Under the pieces are notes generated by a model. The model was not told the DNA's origin and did not search any database. It saw only the letters and a list, made by a program, of their open reading frames with translations. Both the position numbers and the translations under genes were made by a program. Source: Zeugodacus cucurbitae (taxonomy: Eukaryota; Arthropoda; Insecta; Diptera; Tephritidae). From it: 64,000 nt of DNA. Within the stretch, counting starts at the first letter, position 1. The number at the start of each line of letters is the position of its first letter. The stretch is taken from assembly GCF_028554725.1 (NCBI RefSeq), contig NC_071671.1, positions 7,616,001 through 7,680,000 on the forward strand, given 5' to 3'. Shown one piece after another: positions 46,790 to 58,547 of the stretch.

Positions 46790-47640
46790 TTTGAATTTTA
46801 AAATTTATTACTTAATTGAATTATTATTTTTTCTTATAATTTTTATTAATATGAATTTTTTTAAATTATTATTTATATCTGTGTAACTTAAAATAATATC
46901 TTCATTATTTTTAATTATGCTATGATTTTAAATTTTTATATATTTTTTTTAATTTTTATGCATTATTTTTTTAATTTTCATATTTTTTATTTTGCTTATC
47001 ATTTTTTAATATCCATTATTTTTTTATTATTCTATGATTTTTAATTTGTATTTTTCATTCTAAATTTTTTATTTTCCATTAATTATTTTTTGAATAGTTT
47101 GCTTTAATTTTATTATTTTCTTTAATTGTTTTCTTGTTTTATTTTTATTGCATTTTATTCTATTTTATTTCATTTTTTTCTTATTTTATTTTATTTTATT
47201 TTTTTCTTATATTAATTTATTTTATTTTATTTTAATTAATTTTATTTTATCTTATTTTACTTTATTTTATTTTATTTTCTTTTATTTTATTTTTTTTTAT
47301 TTTAATTTATTTTTTTCTTATTTTATTTTATTTTATCTTATTTAATTTAATTTTATTTTACTTTATTTTATTTTATTTTAATTAATTTAATTTAATTTTA
47401 TTTTATTTTATTTTATTTTATCTTATTTTATTTTATTTTATTTTATTTTATCTTATTTTATCTTATTTTATTTTATTTTATTTTATCTTATTTTATTTTA
47501 TCTTATTTTATTTTATCTTATGTTATTTTATTTTATTTTATTTTATTTTATTTTATTTTATTTTATTTTATTTTATTTTATTTTACTTTATTTTATTTTA
47601 TTTTATTTTATTTTGTTTTATTTATATATTTTTATTTACG
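46790..47640. repeat. TTTTA pentanucleotide array within an AT-rich stretch
   Basis: After AT-rich sequence, a TTTTA array runs from about 47135 to 47625, nearly perfect in its second half, with TTATC, TTTAC and TTAAT variants. The 65- and 75-codon open frames in it (rich in Phe, Tyr, Ile, Leu) come purely from the repeat. Confidence 0.93.
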
Positions 47641-49744
47641 CATTAACAAATATATACGAGTACAGTATACCAATATGCCGCTACAAATTGAAATTGAACG
47701 TACCAAAGTTAGCCGCCATTTGTTTTATCTATGCGCGGAAGCATTGAACTTCCAGCGCGCAGCTGCAGCTAATTCGCATGACAAACACACACACACACAC
47801 AACTATACAAAAGAAATATATAGGCACATATGTATGCTTGTGTGTGGTGCATATGAATTTCCTGCGCACGCCCTATAACCGACAACCTTCAACGGCCCAC
47901 CTTCATACGAGCGCCCTTTGCTTTCAAGTAAGTAGCAGCAGCGCTTGCTGCTTGTATTGCGTATCATGCGCCGATGCGCCCCCACGCCCGCTTGTGGCAT
48001 TTCATTGGCGTTTTCGTTAATTTCGTCGACTATTTGGTGACCACGTGCGCTTCTACATTGGGCGGCATTCGTAAATTTAATTGCGTGGCAGTTAGCGAAC
48101 GAACGCGCTGATGGCGGCAATGGCGGTGGCGGCAGCAACCAAAGCATTTGAAAAACAACGGCACGCGTTTGCTGGCTGTCGCCGTCGCCGCCGCCACAAC
48201 CATCGTAGCTTTATCCTTTGACTAGGCATATGATTTTTCGACCTCTACTACGGCAGCTACTTGGCTGCTTTCAACTATTGTTTTTGTTGCTGTAGTTCTT
48301 GTATTTGTTGATATTGTTGACTCATCTGCCTGCCAACGCGGCATTTGGCCAGTCAGCGCTTGCGCAATTGATGCTGTTGCGCGCCAATGCCGCCAACAAC
48401 GAATATTCGAAATGCATTTACTCAGCCACGACAAGAATCTTAGAAAGCATTCCGCATTGTATTCACCTTTGTGCAGTTTTGGCGGGCGCGTACCATCGAA
48501 CAATTTCGTTACTTCGTTACGTTTGTATAATAGCATTGGCGCGCGGCGGTGCGGTGCGGATGGGCGCATGCGCGCGGTAGCACATCGCGTTGCGCGTTGA
48601 CTGGCCGAACGCCTTAGCTTTCGTTTTGTTACGCGTAGTGCTTCAAAGGTAAAGCGCGAGCGCACGCTCATAGCAACGCATGTGCATGTGTGTGCTCAAC
48701 TTATGCCCTCTTAATTTCAATAGTCAACCTCATCGTCTACTTAGTTGAATGTTGCGCCCACTGCGTCTTCTTCTGGTACTTCTTCTTCTTCTTATTCCTG
48801 CACAGCCACACATTTCCCTACATCCAGCTGCAGCGCTTGCTGCTCGCAATTCTGATAATATCGTCGCCTAAGCGTACTATTTTTGTAATCCAATTGATTG
48901 TTTAGTAGTCGCTTCTGGAATTCGGCATTTTTTCTAAAGCACAACAACCACGCGGTGATGGCGGTGGCAATGTAGATATGAGCTCAGCTCACACATACTC
49001 GATTTGTTGTTGCTTCTGGCATTGCTCCATTGTAGGCTTTTATGCTTGCTTGTTGACTTGCCAGCGGCTTAACGTTGGTGGCGTCTCTTAAATACGCCTT
49101 GCGGATTCTGCAAAAGAAAACGACAATCGTTGAGCTTTGTCTTGCGTAAATATTTGAAAGAATAATGAAAAGATTGTTACAGCGGAGGAGTTAGTATTTA
49201 GTTATGCGCATAAGTATGTTATAGAGGCACTGTGTGTTGTTGTGTAGTGTTTTTCGAATATTTTTGAGTAATAATATCAATGTTGTTAAAATGTTTAAGA
49301 AAATATGATTGTCGGCTTTTCTCTCATGCATTTTCTTTAGTAAAATACATGATCTTTTCCTCTTCGTCATATATTTTTCGTAGAATCCTCCACTGTTCCT
49401 ACAATTCTCCTCCCAACTCCAATGTAATTTATTATAAAGGAGAAGAAATTATTTTGCTTTCGGTTACCTTTTAAATTGTACTTTATATGACCTTGCCATT
49501 AAGCTTACGTTGTCGGCATTTATTTGCTACTATGAATTCTCCAAACCCTCTTAGGGTCTTAATAAATACTTCTCAATAGTTGTTTCCTATTATATACATA
49601 TATGTTGAGGTGCGGGAAAATGGGGAAAATTTTGATTTTGTAGCCATACTTTTATTGAATACTTGGTATACGTCTTGCATAGTGCAATGTCTAATCTGTA
49701 AAATCATTTCATTCATTGAAATCCGATGAAATATATTGAAAAAT
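47641..49744. other. Gene-free stretch, CpG-rich in its first half
   Basis: 47.65-48.70 kb is CpG-rich with GCGCGC and GCCGCC words. Competing open frames up to 149 codons exist on both strands (for example minus 48222-48671), but none resembles a known product. 48.7-49.74 kb is plain AT-rich DNA. Confidence 0.45.
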
Positions 49745-50350
49745 TCATAGGTAGGTAGGTAGGAGTGCAGCCATATAATTTTATGGCTCAATTAGCACTA
49801 GATGTGCCATTTTGATACACTATTCGCAGACCTTATAATTTACTATTATCCCGTTTCATCATTCCGTTCAAACCACTTTGTGTTTTCGATAAAGCTACTT
49901 ATGCCCGATATGCTTTTAGTGGACATCCATTCAAGGCTTGATGTCTGATAGATTCCAAGTGTCCTGTGTCGGATCTGCGGTAGGGCACAGAGAAAGTGGA
50001 ATATTGTTTCCTTATTCCCCTCTAGTTCACAGCCTCGACAAATATTATTATAGGGTATGCCCATTTTCATTGCATGTTCTCTAAATGACCAATGACCCGT
50101 TAAAGTAGCTGTAAGTCTGAAAATACTTTTCCTGGACCTATTTAATAATACCCCAGATCTAGTCTTATCATATTTTGGCCATATCTTTTGATCGTTCCTA
50201 GCGGGCGTGGTATTGGCTCAGCATCGGATTTGTCTAGAACGGCTCCTGTTTTTGCCAACTCGTCTGCGCTTTCGTTACCGACGATGTTCCTGTGGCCGGG
50301 TACCCAGACCAAGTCTAATTGTACTTTGTTTTTCAGAATGTTCAATGCAA
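49745..50350 (-). mobile_element. LINE fragment with RNase H motif and CTAC tail (family C)
   Basis: On the minus strand, LVWVPGHRNIVGNESADELA gives the last RNase H motif (His, Asn-Glu-x-x-Asp), followed after a frame break by MKMGIPYNNICRGCELEGNK and IFHFLCALPQIR (the Cys/His tail). The element ends in CTCCTACCTACCTACCTATG, a CTAC tail. It is 5'-truncated. It differs in sequence and tail from the LINEs at 4.2, 8.5, 13.3 and 58.5 kb. Confidence 0.85.
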
Positions 50351-50580
50351 TTCATAACATTGATATGAAATTTTAAACGAAAAAATTAAATCGTTTAAGG
50401 GCACGACAAATAAATTACGAACAAACAAAATGAAATAGGTTGAAAAATCTTTCTGCAATCCATGTCACCGTAACGACGTTTTCAGAAAAACATGATTTCG
50501 TGTTAATCGCTTCTACTGCTTAAATCTCTATACAAATTTTCGATAGCATTCTTAAGAACGTATACTTTAAGATAAAATAC

Positions 50581-51053
50581 ATGTCTCTAGGGTCAAGCAC
50601 TGGTCGATTAAATCATTTTATATCGATCTTGGACATTTGTGTCAACATTAACCCAACAAAAATTTGTAGAGATCTGTTTGCATCCCAAACTTATTCTCAA
50701 CTGAAAGTGTCACTTTTTGAGCCGAATTCTCGACATTTGCGGGAATGTATCTAGGGTCAAGCACTGGTCGATTAAATTGGTTTATATCGATCTTGGACAT
50801 TTGTGTCAACATTAACCCAAAAAAATATTTGTAGAGATCTGTTTGCATCCCAAACTTATTCTCTACTGAAAATGTCACTTTTTGAGCCGAATTCTCGACA
50901 TGTGCACGGAATACGCATGCTGCCAGAAAGATGGTCAAAAGTAGTAGCTAGCGACGGCCAATATTTTGAATAATATTTTTGTAACCGTTTTTATACAAAA
51001 AAAACTTAAATTTACAAAAAAAAAAAACGGCGGAAGCAAAGTTGTCGACCTGA
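50581..51053 (+). mobile_element. Rearranged mariner with tandemly duplicated 5' region
   Basis: The mariner 5' region occurs twice in tandem: 50581-50743 and 50744-50903, each from ATGT(C/A)TCTAGGGTCAAGCA to the words GAGCCGAATTCTCGACAT. It then jumps directly to the transposase C-terminus (RMLPERWSKVVASDGQYFE in a broken frame, about 50905-50970). A candidate 3' terminal repeat is at 51029-51053; its reverse complement begins TCAGGTCGACAACTTTG, similar in form to mauritiana-type mariner ends, and TA lies just outside. Nearly all of the transposase is gone. It is related to the copy at 15.86 kb. Confidence 0.85.
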
Positions 51054-51505
51054 ATATAGGACTCACTTATTTCCTTGAAATTTTTATTGGCGTAAACCGT
51101 TGATTTTTTTCTCTTTTTTTATATTTTCGAAAAACCCCTTGAATAATGGTATAGCGTTGCTTATTCTTGGGATCTTTGGTTCCACTTCGCTTATAAATTC
51201 TATTTGTTCAAATTTTTTTTGTTGAATTTCGCAAATACTTTCTCTAAAATTATATATAATACTTTCTATAAAAATATCTAGTTGAATATTGTTATCTAGT
51301 GAAACGCTGAGGTATTAACTTCCCATATCATAATTCCTTCGGTAAATGTGGCTACATTAGAATCTGAGGTGCTAACAAATATCGTTTATATAATATTTCC
51401 AAATTCTTCAACTAATGTCATGAATTAACAATTAACAATTTAATTAAGCGAGTTGGAAATATTTACACAGTGGGAGTAATAACCAATTTTTGTATTATTT
51501 TTTTT

Positions 51506-52990
51506 ATACTCTCGCAACATGTTGCACAGAGTATTATAGATTTGTTCACATAGTAGTTGTTTGTGTCACCAAGAAATAAAAGAGTTAGATATGGGGTTAT
51601 ATATATATAAATGATCAGGATGACGAGTGGATCCGGATGTCTGTCCGTCTGTCCGTGTAAGCGATAACTTGAGTAAAAATTAAGATATCTTAATGAAACT
51701 TGGAACATATATTCCTTGGCACCCTGAGGAGGTTGCTTTCGAAAATGGGCAAAATCGGTCCACTGCCACGCCAAATGGCGGAAACCGAAAACCTATACAG
51801 TGTCATAACTAAGCCATAAATAAAGTTATGAAAATAAAATTTGGAACATAGGATCGCATTAGGGAGGGGCACATTTGGATGTAATTGTTTTTGAAAAGTG
51901 GGCGTGACCCCGCACCCAAATAGGTTTTTTTGTATATAACTCGCTAACCAATAAAGCTATATAAACCAAACTTTCTGCAGTCGGTTCTTTTAGCCATTTC
52001 CTTATACAGTCCAAAAATGAAAGAAATCGTATAATAACCACGCCCACCTCCCATACGAAAGTTAGGTTGAAAATTACTAAAAGTGGGTTAACTCACTAAC
52101 GAAAAACGTCAGATACACTAAATTTTACAGAAGAAATAGAATAGCAGAAAGAAGCTTCACTCAGACTTTTTTACAAAATGAAAAATGGGCGTGGCATCGC
52201 CCACTTATGGGTCAAAAACCATATCTCAGGAACTACTCGACAGATTTCAATGAAAATCGGTATATAATATTTTCTTGGCACCCAGACAACACGGTTAAAT
52301 AAATGAGCGAAATCGGTTCACAACCACGACTACTTTCCTTATAACTCAATTTTGAATTCCATCTGATTCCTTCACTTTATAATATATACATTAGGAACCA
52401 ATGAAGATAGCGAAATAAAACTTTACACAAATACTGTATATGATCTGTGGCATCACTTGGAAAAAATTGTCGAAAACGGACTATAACTTTTCAAGGCACC
52501 AGATATCGAATATGTTGAACTCAAGGCCTAAGGTTAAATTTTAACCGAAAATATGGGTAAATCTCTCAGATAATTTAATGTAATTCAGAGGGAATTATTT
52601 TCTTACAATAGTGTGTCTCTGTTCCAAAACTTATTAAAATCGGGTCATAAAATCTCCTAGCTCCCATATACCTAATTATAGGTTTTTCAAAAATTCGTTG
52701 GGCTTTATTCCGCACATATGTATTGGTTAATATATGATATATCTTAGCAAAATTAAGTAAGCGTATAGTATTGGATATAGTGTACCTTGCTGGTGAAATT
52801 GAATGAACTCGGTTCAGGAATTACCTCAGCTCTCATATCTATATATGACGGATTTTCATTATTCTATTAAACTTTATGCCGAATTTATGGGCAAATTTGT
52901 GCGTTATCTTAATAAAATTTCTTCAATAATTTGCGGGTGTATAAAGTGTTCGGTTACACCCGAACTTAGCCTTTCCTTTCTTGTTAATTT
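51506..52990 (+). repeat. Non-coding interspersed repeat, ~1.5 kb, tephritid-type, palindrome head
   Basis: It starts with a near-perfect 29-bp palindrome (51506-51534, core CGCAACATGTTGC) and ends with a hairpin GTTCGG-TTACAC-CCGAAC (about 52950-52967), then TTAGCCTTTCCTTTCTTG. It has no ORF of note. The interior includes GTCTGTCCGTCTGTCCG, repeated phrases such as TTGGCACCC, ATGGGC(A/G)AAATCGG and GGAACTACTCGAC, and several GGGCGTGG/CCACGCCCAC words. I recognise it as a family abundant in fruit fly genomes; that is memory and was not searched. The class is unknown, and it is presumably non-autonomous. Confidence 0.65.
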
Positions 52991-54480
52991 TTACTACTTT
53001 CCCACTGCCTTAAAGCACACGGTGCGCTGCCTTTTCATCGTATTGCGCATACCTTACCTGCAAACAAATGCATAAATGAACAGTATTTATGCAATTTTGG
53101 TTTAAATCTAATTGAACTGAAGCGCTGTACAGCACAGTGCCGCCTGCCTGTGCAATCATTATAGAACAATAATGAGAGCTTTCTAGCCAACGAAACGAGC
53201 AGCACAAAGGACACACCGAGCAGACACGCAAAGCACAAACAAACGAATGAATTTCGGCAAGCGCATGCGCGTTGAGTGTATTTGTAATGCGAAAAGTAGT
53301 TATATTTCGTTTTATTTTTTTTTTTTTTCGAGATTTTTTGCACACTTTTTCTTGCTTTGCCCAAACTAATAGGCCTTGCGCAGGCGTCTGTTGTCACAGC
53401 GTTCCACTTCATAGCATTGTATCGTACTATTTTCGCATTATCATATTCATGTTTGCTTTATTGTTTTATTAGTGCGTCTCGCTTGTATTGTCGCTCGGAT
53501 GATTGTGATTGCTCGGATGTGTGTTGTGTCTACCGAAATGACTCTACTTGCTGCTGCGCCGCCAACCAACTTATATGGGGTCTTATGTGTGTACCGCGGC
53601 TAACAACTCATAAAACATATTGTTCTTATGCTATATTTGTTGCTGTGTGTTGTTGTAGTTATGATTATGTAGACACATGTTCTCCAGCAATTTTGCATAC
53701 AATTTTGACTTGTTCACCACACAAACATGCCACATAACCACAGCAACTAAATCAAAAAATTAATAAAATGTTGACACACAGTTTAAGCAAAAACAAACCA
53801 AAAAAAACTAACAACAACAACAACAATGTAAGTTTAAAAAAATCATAGTTCTTCCTTTACGCTTGATTGTCATTAAGATGTCAAGACGACTGACTGCAGC
53901 GACGACCGACGACCTTTTCGTTGCGCCGTTGTTGGCGCCGCATCAGCAATTCATTTCTTGGCGGTCTGCAATTATTTGTGAATTAACGTATATTACACTT
54001 TACACTGGCTGGTTGGTTGGCTGGCTGTAGCTTTGCTGACAACGCCTCACCGTATGACTGACTTACTGACTGACTGACTGAGTGGTTATTGTTGCAACAA
54101 CAATACACTTGCACTTGTACAGACATGTATGTAGATGTCTCAATATTTATTGTCCTACTCAATATGCTCACATTTTATTGTTTTTGTTGTTGGTTTCGCC
54201 CTGGTGTTTATTGTTGAGTTATTGCTGCGGCGCGTTCATGGGAGGAGTCCACTTAAAACGATACCTTTGCACATTGCAAATCAAATTGTTTGTTTCTGCT
54301 CACTTAAATGCGTTGAATTACATACATACATACATACGTACAATTATATATACGCCTCTGGTCAATAAAATGGTTGCGCCCGGACTTTTTTGCACATTTT
54401 CTTCAATTATTTACGATTTTCGTGTGAACTTTTTGTGATTTGAATTAAAAATAATATTTTAATTTGAGGTTATGTTTGAG
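52991..54480. other. No gene recognised
   Basis: Mixed composition with a CTGA/CTGG-rich stretch (54005-54080), a CATA run (54321-54340) and overlapping short frames on both strands. No product is recognised. Confidence 0.45.
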
Positions 54481-55700
54481 AAGGTAAACTATAAAAAGAT
54501 CGCTATAGAAATAATTTCCAATCATATGATCTGCGAAACCCAAATAGTGCTTAATTTTTAACCTAATAATTAGGCTTTTCTTGTTTTCATTGCAATTTCC
54601 TCGAGATTATGAACGCTTTAGACCAGTTTAGACCAATTTCCAGGAAGTTATGTTCTCATTGTCCATCCAATGATCTGAGAAACCAAAATACTGAATATTT
54701 TTTGCTAAAATTTGCTCTAGTGACCTTCGACTATGGTATAACAGGTGTGTTTTTACGGTTCCATAGTCTGACCAGCATTAACACCGATAATAATGTCAGC
54801 CTTGAAATCCAACGCTGAATCACTCTTGCCAACAGGTGCTACTATGGACTGAGTAGGCAATTGAAAAGTAAATTTCTCTCTCGACGAACAAAAACTAAAC
54901 TCTACAAGTCCGTCATCATTCCCGTCCTACTTTATGGTGCAGAAACGTGGACGGTGTCAACATCCGATGAGACGGCACTAGGAGTTGTCGAGAGAAAGGT
55001 TTGTTGAAGATTTATGGTCCCTTAAACATTGGCAACGGCGAATACCACAGAAGATGGAATGATGAGCAGTATGTGTTGTTCAACGACATAGACATAGTCT
55101 AGCGAATAAAAAGACAGCGGCTACGCTGGCTAGGTCATGTTGTTCGAATGGATGAAAGTGCTCCAGCTCTGAAAGTATTCGATGCAGTACCCGCTGGTGG
55201 AAGCCGAGGAAGAGGGAGACCTCCACTCCGATGGAAGGACCAGGTGGAGAGGGACCTGGCTTCGCTTGGTATAACCAATTGGCGCCAAACTGCCAAAAGG
55301 AGAGATGCGTGGCGCGCTGTTGTGGACTCGGCTATAACCGCTTAAGCGGTTTCTACGCCAGTCAAGAAGAAGTCTGAATTATGGGTCCTCTAAGTTTAAA
55401 CGAATTTCAAAAACGCTAGTTGGATTTGAAGAAGCTTCTCGTGACATATATACTTTGAAAGATGTCTACAATAGAACATTTTTTGTAAATAACTAGGAAA
55501 TTATTTTCCCTTTTCCCATTAGCCATACCATGATCTCAGAAACCGAATTCTAAAATTTGCTCTATCTTATTACTCTATAACTGGTGCGTTTTTAAGATTC
55601 CTGAACAATACTGACTCCGAATTATGGGTACTATAAACATAAATAATAATTTCAAACGTTTCCTGGGATACTATAAGAACCTTATCTTTAAATACTTTAA
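54480..55700. repeat. Old diverged tandem duplication hosting the LINE
   Basis: Words left of the LINE (ATGATCTGAGAAACC, AAAATTTGCTCTA, GGTGTGTTTTTA) and right of it (TCTGAATTATGGGTCC) recur in the same order, without a LINE, at about 55530-55640 (ATGATCTCAGAAACC, AAAATTTGCTCTA, GGTGCGTTTTTA, TCCGAATTATGGGTAC). The second unit therefore shows the empty site. Confidence 0.7.
54772..55373 (+). mobile_element. Decayed RTE-like LINE copy with AAG tail
   Basis: It reads through NTDNNVSLEIQR, LSRQLKSKFLSRRTKTKLYK, LLYGAETW, a frameshift near 55000, then LRWLGHVVRMDESAPALKVF, GRGRPPLRWKDQVERDLASL and AWRAVVDSAITA, stop at 55343-55345. After the stop come 28 bases ending in GTCAAGAAGAAG. This shows the normal end of the family ORF and its AAG tail. 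It is 5'-truncated to about 600 bp. It sits inside one unit of an old duplicated sequence. Confidence 0.88.
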
Positions 55701-56685
55701 CAGTTTTTTAACTGTATTCCGAACGTAATCTCTAAATCTTTCAAAGATTAAGAAAAATGTTCTCGATTTGTATGCGAATTTGACCCAAATTAATACTCAC
55801 GTTTACCTTTCTCACTTCGATTTATACTAATTACTATTATTTTTCGGATTTGCGATGCAGAAATTGCCTTAATTCTACCTAATTTTTAATGTCTTTAACG
55901 CAGTAGTGCTTTCAAATACAACCAGGTTTCTGTATATATTCTCTTTTGAAATTTTTGAAATGTGTTCATCCAACTCCTCGACATTGAATATTAGCTCATT
56001 TTTAGTTGTTGTTCTCTTGTTAGACTAGAAACATTTAAGAATCTGTAGGAAACTTTGATAATAATCTATACGTCTATTCGACAACTCATTTACTGTTCCA
56101 ATACATTTTTCAAATGTATCAAATCTAAAAGACACGTTTCAAATGTACTAAAGCAATAATGGAGGTTCGCCAAGTTCAGTTTTTCCGACATCTCCGACAA
56201 CTAGCAATCTTTAAACTGTCTTTGGACTTTCATGCTAGATTAGGAAATGCCCGTCAGATCATCAGAGTGAAGCATTTTAAAGGAATGGAAGTAGTTTTCG
56301 GAGTGGGGGTTTAGGAAAAAAATGACGAGCCTCTCTTAATCTTAAATCTTAATAGAATTCAAGAAATTACATCAATCGATTGTGTGGTGAAAGTGTATAT
56401 GAACAGTATAGGTCAGATGAGGTTATATATTAACCATTGATCACTCACATTTAACTGTAAAGCGAGTTACACCGTTCATTTCAAATAATTATTCAATTAA
56501 GTTCAACCGCAGATTACGACTTAAGTGTATATATCTTGCTCTGTTACTGAGAATTTCTCAATTTTCCTAACACAATATTCCACAGTTCAAGGAAACTTCG
56601 AATTATTGAATTTTGACGGAAGAAGTTGCGTCAAGGTAAAAAGTTTATTAAAAAAGTTGGATATAAAAATGTAGATCAGATGTGG
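55701..56685. other. No gene recognised
   Basis: AT-rich intergenic DNA with no recognised coding or repeat signal. Confidence 0.5.
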
Positions 56686-56687
56686 TA

Positions 56688-56910
56688 TGTTCAAAAAATA
56701 ACGGGAATTTCAAGGAAAAGAAAGAGGTAAAAGTTATGCCAAAAATCGAGTTTGGGAAGTGTTTTGACGATTGGAAGAAGCGCTAGGTATAAGTGCATAT
56801 TATCGAATGGGGACTATTTTGAAGGCGACAACATTAATGTAGAAGAATGAATAAATATTTTTTTTTTTCAAAAATAAAAAATAAAAAAAAACCTTATTTT
56901 TTAAACACAT
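56688..56910 (+). mobile_element. Second copy of the TIR element (deleted mariner-like)
   Basis: It starts with TGTTCAAAAAATAACGGG, the same terminal repeat as the element at 37.06 kb, just after TA (56686-56687). It ends in a degraded inverted copy (TTATTTTTTAAACACA), also followed by TA two bases on. Inside, KIEFGKCFDDWKKR and then, in other frames, ILSNGDYFEGDN-like codons match the transposase C-terminus. More decayed and shorter than the intronic copy. Confidence 0.8.
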
Positions 56911-58547
56911 TAATATTTATGCCGTACCCATTGCAATGATCACAGCTGTACCCAATCTTATGCGCCGATATTTATCTCAATTTAATTTGTGTATAGTAGC
57001 GCGCTTAACTGCTGGTAACTTTTTCGAGTTAACCACTACGCCCAGGCTAATGGCGCGCAGCATGAGCAGAGCGCGTTGTGAAAATACTTAAAATACTGAA
57101 ACGCATTTACGCGAGTTTAACATGCACGGATTTAGTGCGTCAACTTGATGTCCACTAACACTAAAAAACAGCCATCACACCTTTTTTTCGCCGACGTGCC
57201 GAAACGACGAGCGAATGGCATAGAATATGACTTAATGCGAGCGTGGTGCTGTGCCGTTGGTGTGTTTCACTAAATATCCGTTGAATTGCTTGGATATCCA
57301 TTACATTTCGTTTTTTTTTTGTGTTTTTTCCTTCAATTTTGCTGTTGTTGTTGTTGGTTTGGTACCTGCAACATTGCACCTTCGCATTGTTGCATTCGGT
57401 GTTTTTGTTGTTGTTGTTGTTGTTTTTATTTTTGGCACGTGTGGTATTTTAACCACAATTTTTGTCTTATGTTCATTTGGTCATTCCATGTTTTGTCTTT
57501 GCTCAATAGGCGTTATTGTTTGCTTGGCTGATTCCTGACATGTTTTTCCGTTCTGTTTCACTATTCAAGTCAAAAAGTTGCTCATTTACGTGTACTCATT
57601 TCGTTCGTGTAGTTATGTTGTTGCATTTCGAACTTCTAAAACTTCATATATGTATATAGCCGTCCTCTGTAAACTAGTTTAGCTTGCGTCTAACTTCAAA
57701 AATTTCTTACATACGACAAATGCCTTTGAGATGACAACATATTTGTATATCATCCCAACTAATGAAATATGTAGTAATACGGTTTCAGAGCCGTTATTAT
57801 AATATTTAAAACAACAGTAGGCTTACCGTTAACGCTTTTCACTTCACTTTTTTTGATGTTGGTCACATCTAGAATCGGACATAGGTTCTATGTAGTTGTA
57901 TTGCCTTCCTCCAACCACATAGTCATATTCTCCGACGATCTTCAGAAGACCGTTTCGGCGACCGTCGGGTATACCAAAACGGATGCTTATTTAAACCAGG
58001 CAAAAAAAAATTGGAATGACTGACTCTCGTGGGAATGTTATTCTTCTTCAACAAAACAGTCGAGAGATCGTTTGGTGCCAAGGTTCCATTCAGCAAAGTA
58101 CAACATCAAAATCTGATTACGCCAAATTACTATTTTGTAAATTAGAAAAGCATTTGGAGAAACAAATTCTACAGAACGATCGACTTAAGGCAGGACTTGA
58201 GGCAAAAATCTCAGTTTTGGATTTTCAAGTTTATTAAGAATACTTTCTAAAGTCTTTTATAATAATATTGAAAGCAGCCAGTACGGAATGTTTAACTCGA
58301 ACCTAGGCTGCACTATTATGTATAACCAATCAACAAAAACTTATTGACCCCAGTTGGCTTTAGAATACCTGCTACAAGTATATGTTTGCGTCCTAAAGCT
58401 TTGATGGATTTGGTTGACCTTTTGGTACACAAATCTACTTCTGGGGATGTTAAAATTCGTTCTTTGGCTCCCAAATGTATGCTACATATTTTTTAGTATT
58501 TTCTGATTTATTATTATATATAATTGAGTGTCTTAAAAGCAATCTCA
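56911..58547. other. No gene recognised
   Basis: TTG runs lie at 57343-57356 and 57402-57423. A palindromic region at about 57936-57969 pairs CCGACGATC with GACCGTCGG, and a diverged copy of the dispersed word GACTGACTCTCGTGGGAA is at 58017. No gene. Confidence 0.45.

Noticed and set aside
47148..47747. Hydrophobic ORFs rich in Phe, Tyr, Ile and Leu
   Set aside because: Pure translation of the TTTTA array.
48222..48671. 149-codon minus-strand ORF
   Set aside because: It lies in CpG-rich DNA with equally long frames on the other strand, and its content resembles no known protein.
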